Shown one piece after another: positions 63,552-64,000 of a stretch of DNA of 64,000 bases. The position numbers and the translations under genes are program-made. The stretch's first letter is position 1, and each line of letters begins with the position of its first letter. The notes beneath the pieces are model-generated. The model did no database searches. It had not been told where the DNA came from and saw only the letters and a program-made list of their open reading frames with translations. This stretch comes from Amycolatopsis sp. CA-128772 (lineage in GTDB: Bacteria > Actinomycetota > Actinomycetes > Mycobacteriales > Pseudonocardiaceae). The DNA is taken from assembly GCF_002904295.1 (NCBI RefSeq), contig NZ_PPHG01000031.1, positions 36,922-100,921 of the forward strand, in the 5' to 3' direction.

Positions 63552-63868
63552 AAGGGGTGCAACAGCAAGGCGGGTGAAGTATTTCGCGCCGTCGGTCACA
63601 GGGGCTCGGGCGGGTTCTGCACTCGCTTCCAGCCGGACTCGCGCTCCCGGCCACCCGCAACCCCGACCTGCGGCGGCAAACACATAGCCCCTCCCGCCAC
63701 CGAGGCCGGCAGCTGCGGAGATGTTCCGTCGGCCCGGCGCCACCCCGCCCGCAGCCACACCGCGACCCAAGCCTCGGCCGCCGCCACCCCGGCCCTGCTC
63801 CCCCCGCACCAGCAGCCTGCCCGCCTGTCGGCAGTCGCTGCCGCCCCCACCGGGTGCGGCAGGCGCAG
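63552..63868. other. Right-end interval without a convincing gene
   Basis: The stretch is strongly C-rich on the plus strand with no good start, ribosome site or recognisable protein. An upstream extension of the monooxygenase frame covers part of it but is low-complexity. I see no clear element in it. Confidence 0.5.
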
Positions 63869-64000
63869 TTACCCAGCCGAGGCCGAATCAGCCGGCCTCC
63901 GCGCCACCCCGCCCATCGGCAGCCGCAGCGCCACCAGCGCGGTCACCCCCGCCACTCGCCACGACAACCGCGGCCGACGGCCCCTACCCAGCCAAGCGCC
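63869..64000 (-). CDS. Possible C-terminal fragment of a membrane protein
   Basis: The minus strand is open from the right edge to a TAA at 63869, 43 residues ending VARRPADSASAG. A short hydrophobic run (WRVAGVTALVALRLPMGG) follows a basic stretch. The start is beyond the window and no family can be told; it may be chance. Confidence 0.25.
   Translation of the reverse strand, partial: GAWLGRGRRPRLSWRVAGVTALVALRLPMGGVARRPADSASAG

Noticed and set aside
63552..63809. Upstream extension of the monooxygenase frame
   Set aside because: The added residues are Gly/Arg/Ala-rich without any match to the family N-terminus.

Overview
The window is high-GC actinobacterial chromosome, most likely Amycolatopsis or a close pseudonocardial relative. 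The evidence is dense third-position GC, many GTG starts, ATGA/GTGA stop-start overlaps, a Streptomyces/Amycolatopsis-style purine and ureide gene set, a KdpFABC operon followed by KdpDE, and an acyP-smc-ftsY block. It is mostly ordinary chromosomal sequence. I saw no prophage, CRISPR array, rRNA, tRNA or biosynthetic gene cluster.

Region 1 (1-4015) holds the start of a VOC/glyoxalase-like gene leaving the left edge, an O-acetylhomoserine sulfhydrylase-type PLP enzyme coupled to a CoA-binding protein, an MBL-fold hydrolase, a tiny membrane protein and a solitary Mrr-type restriction endonuclease. Region 2 (4012-24624) is a purine-to-glyoxylate supercluster. Xanthine dehydrogenase (three subunits) with 8-oxoguanine deaminase makes urate; uricase, HIU hydrolase and OHCU decarboxylase make allantoin; allantoinase and allantoicase make ureidoglycolate; malate synthase with a partner aldolase-fold protein handles glyoxylate. 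At least three regulators are embedded (a thiamine-binding-like/HTH protein, PucR, IclR). The cluster is interrupted by a TetR gene, a secreted alpha-galactosidase, an IS481 remnant, a MarR gene, a DUF2786 gene and two small genes.

Region 3 (24760-36045) has two tandem paralogous unknowns, ftsY, an anhydro-MurNAc kinase with a sodium symporter, small secreted or membrane proteins, smc, acylphosphatase and a Pro/Thr-rich membrane-anchored protein. The anmK block sits between smc and ftsY. Region 4 (36095-37430) is decayed: a frameshifted TetR gene and a frameshifted acyl-CoA dehydrogenase/hydroxylase gene point away from each other and have both lost their 5' ends at one junction. Region 5 (37442-45099) is the potassium system kdpFABC-kdpD-kdpE, preceded by an extra 27-residue membrane peptide and by repeats that fit a KdpE operator. 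Region 6 (45413-47762) has asparagine synthase and a GNAT acetyltransferase, followed by a 21-bp tandem repeat.

Region 7 (47891-58336) is a myo-inositol catabolic cluster: a dehydrogenase and LacI repressor diverge from an isomerase/dehydratase, an ABC sugar importer, iolC, a Cgl0159-type aldolase, iolB and iolD. Two operator-like palindromes lie in the divergent promoter, and a GC-rich palindromic repeat is embedded in the first codons of iolD. No iolA/mmsA is present in the window. Region 8 (58321-64000) has a TolB-like propeller protein coupled to an MFS transporter, a secreted metallophosphoesterase with discoidin and FN3 domains, a flavin monooxygenase, and a right end with no convincing gene.

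All functional calls rest on motif recognition by eye. No database search was run.
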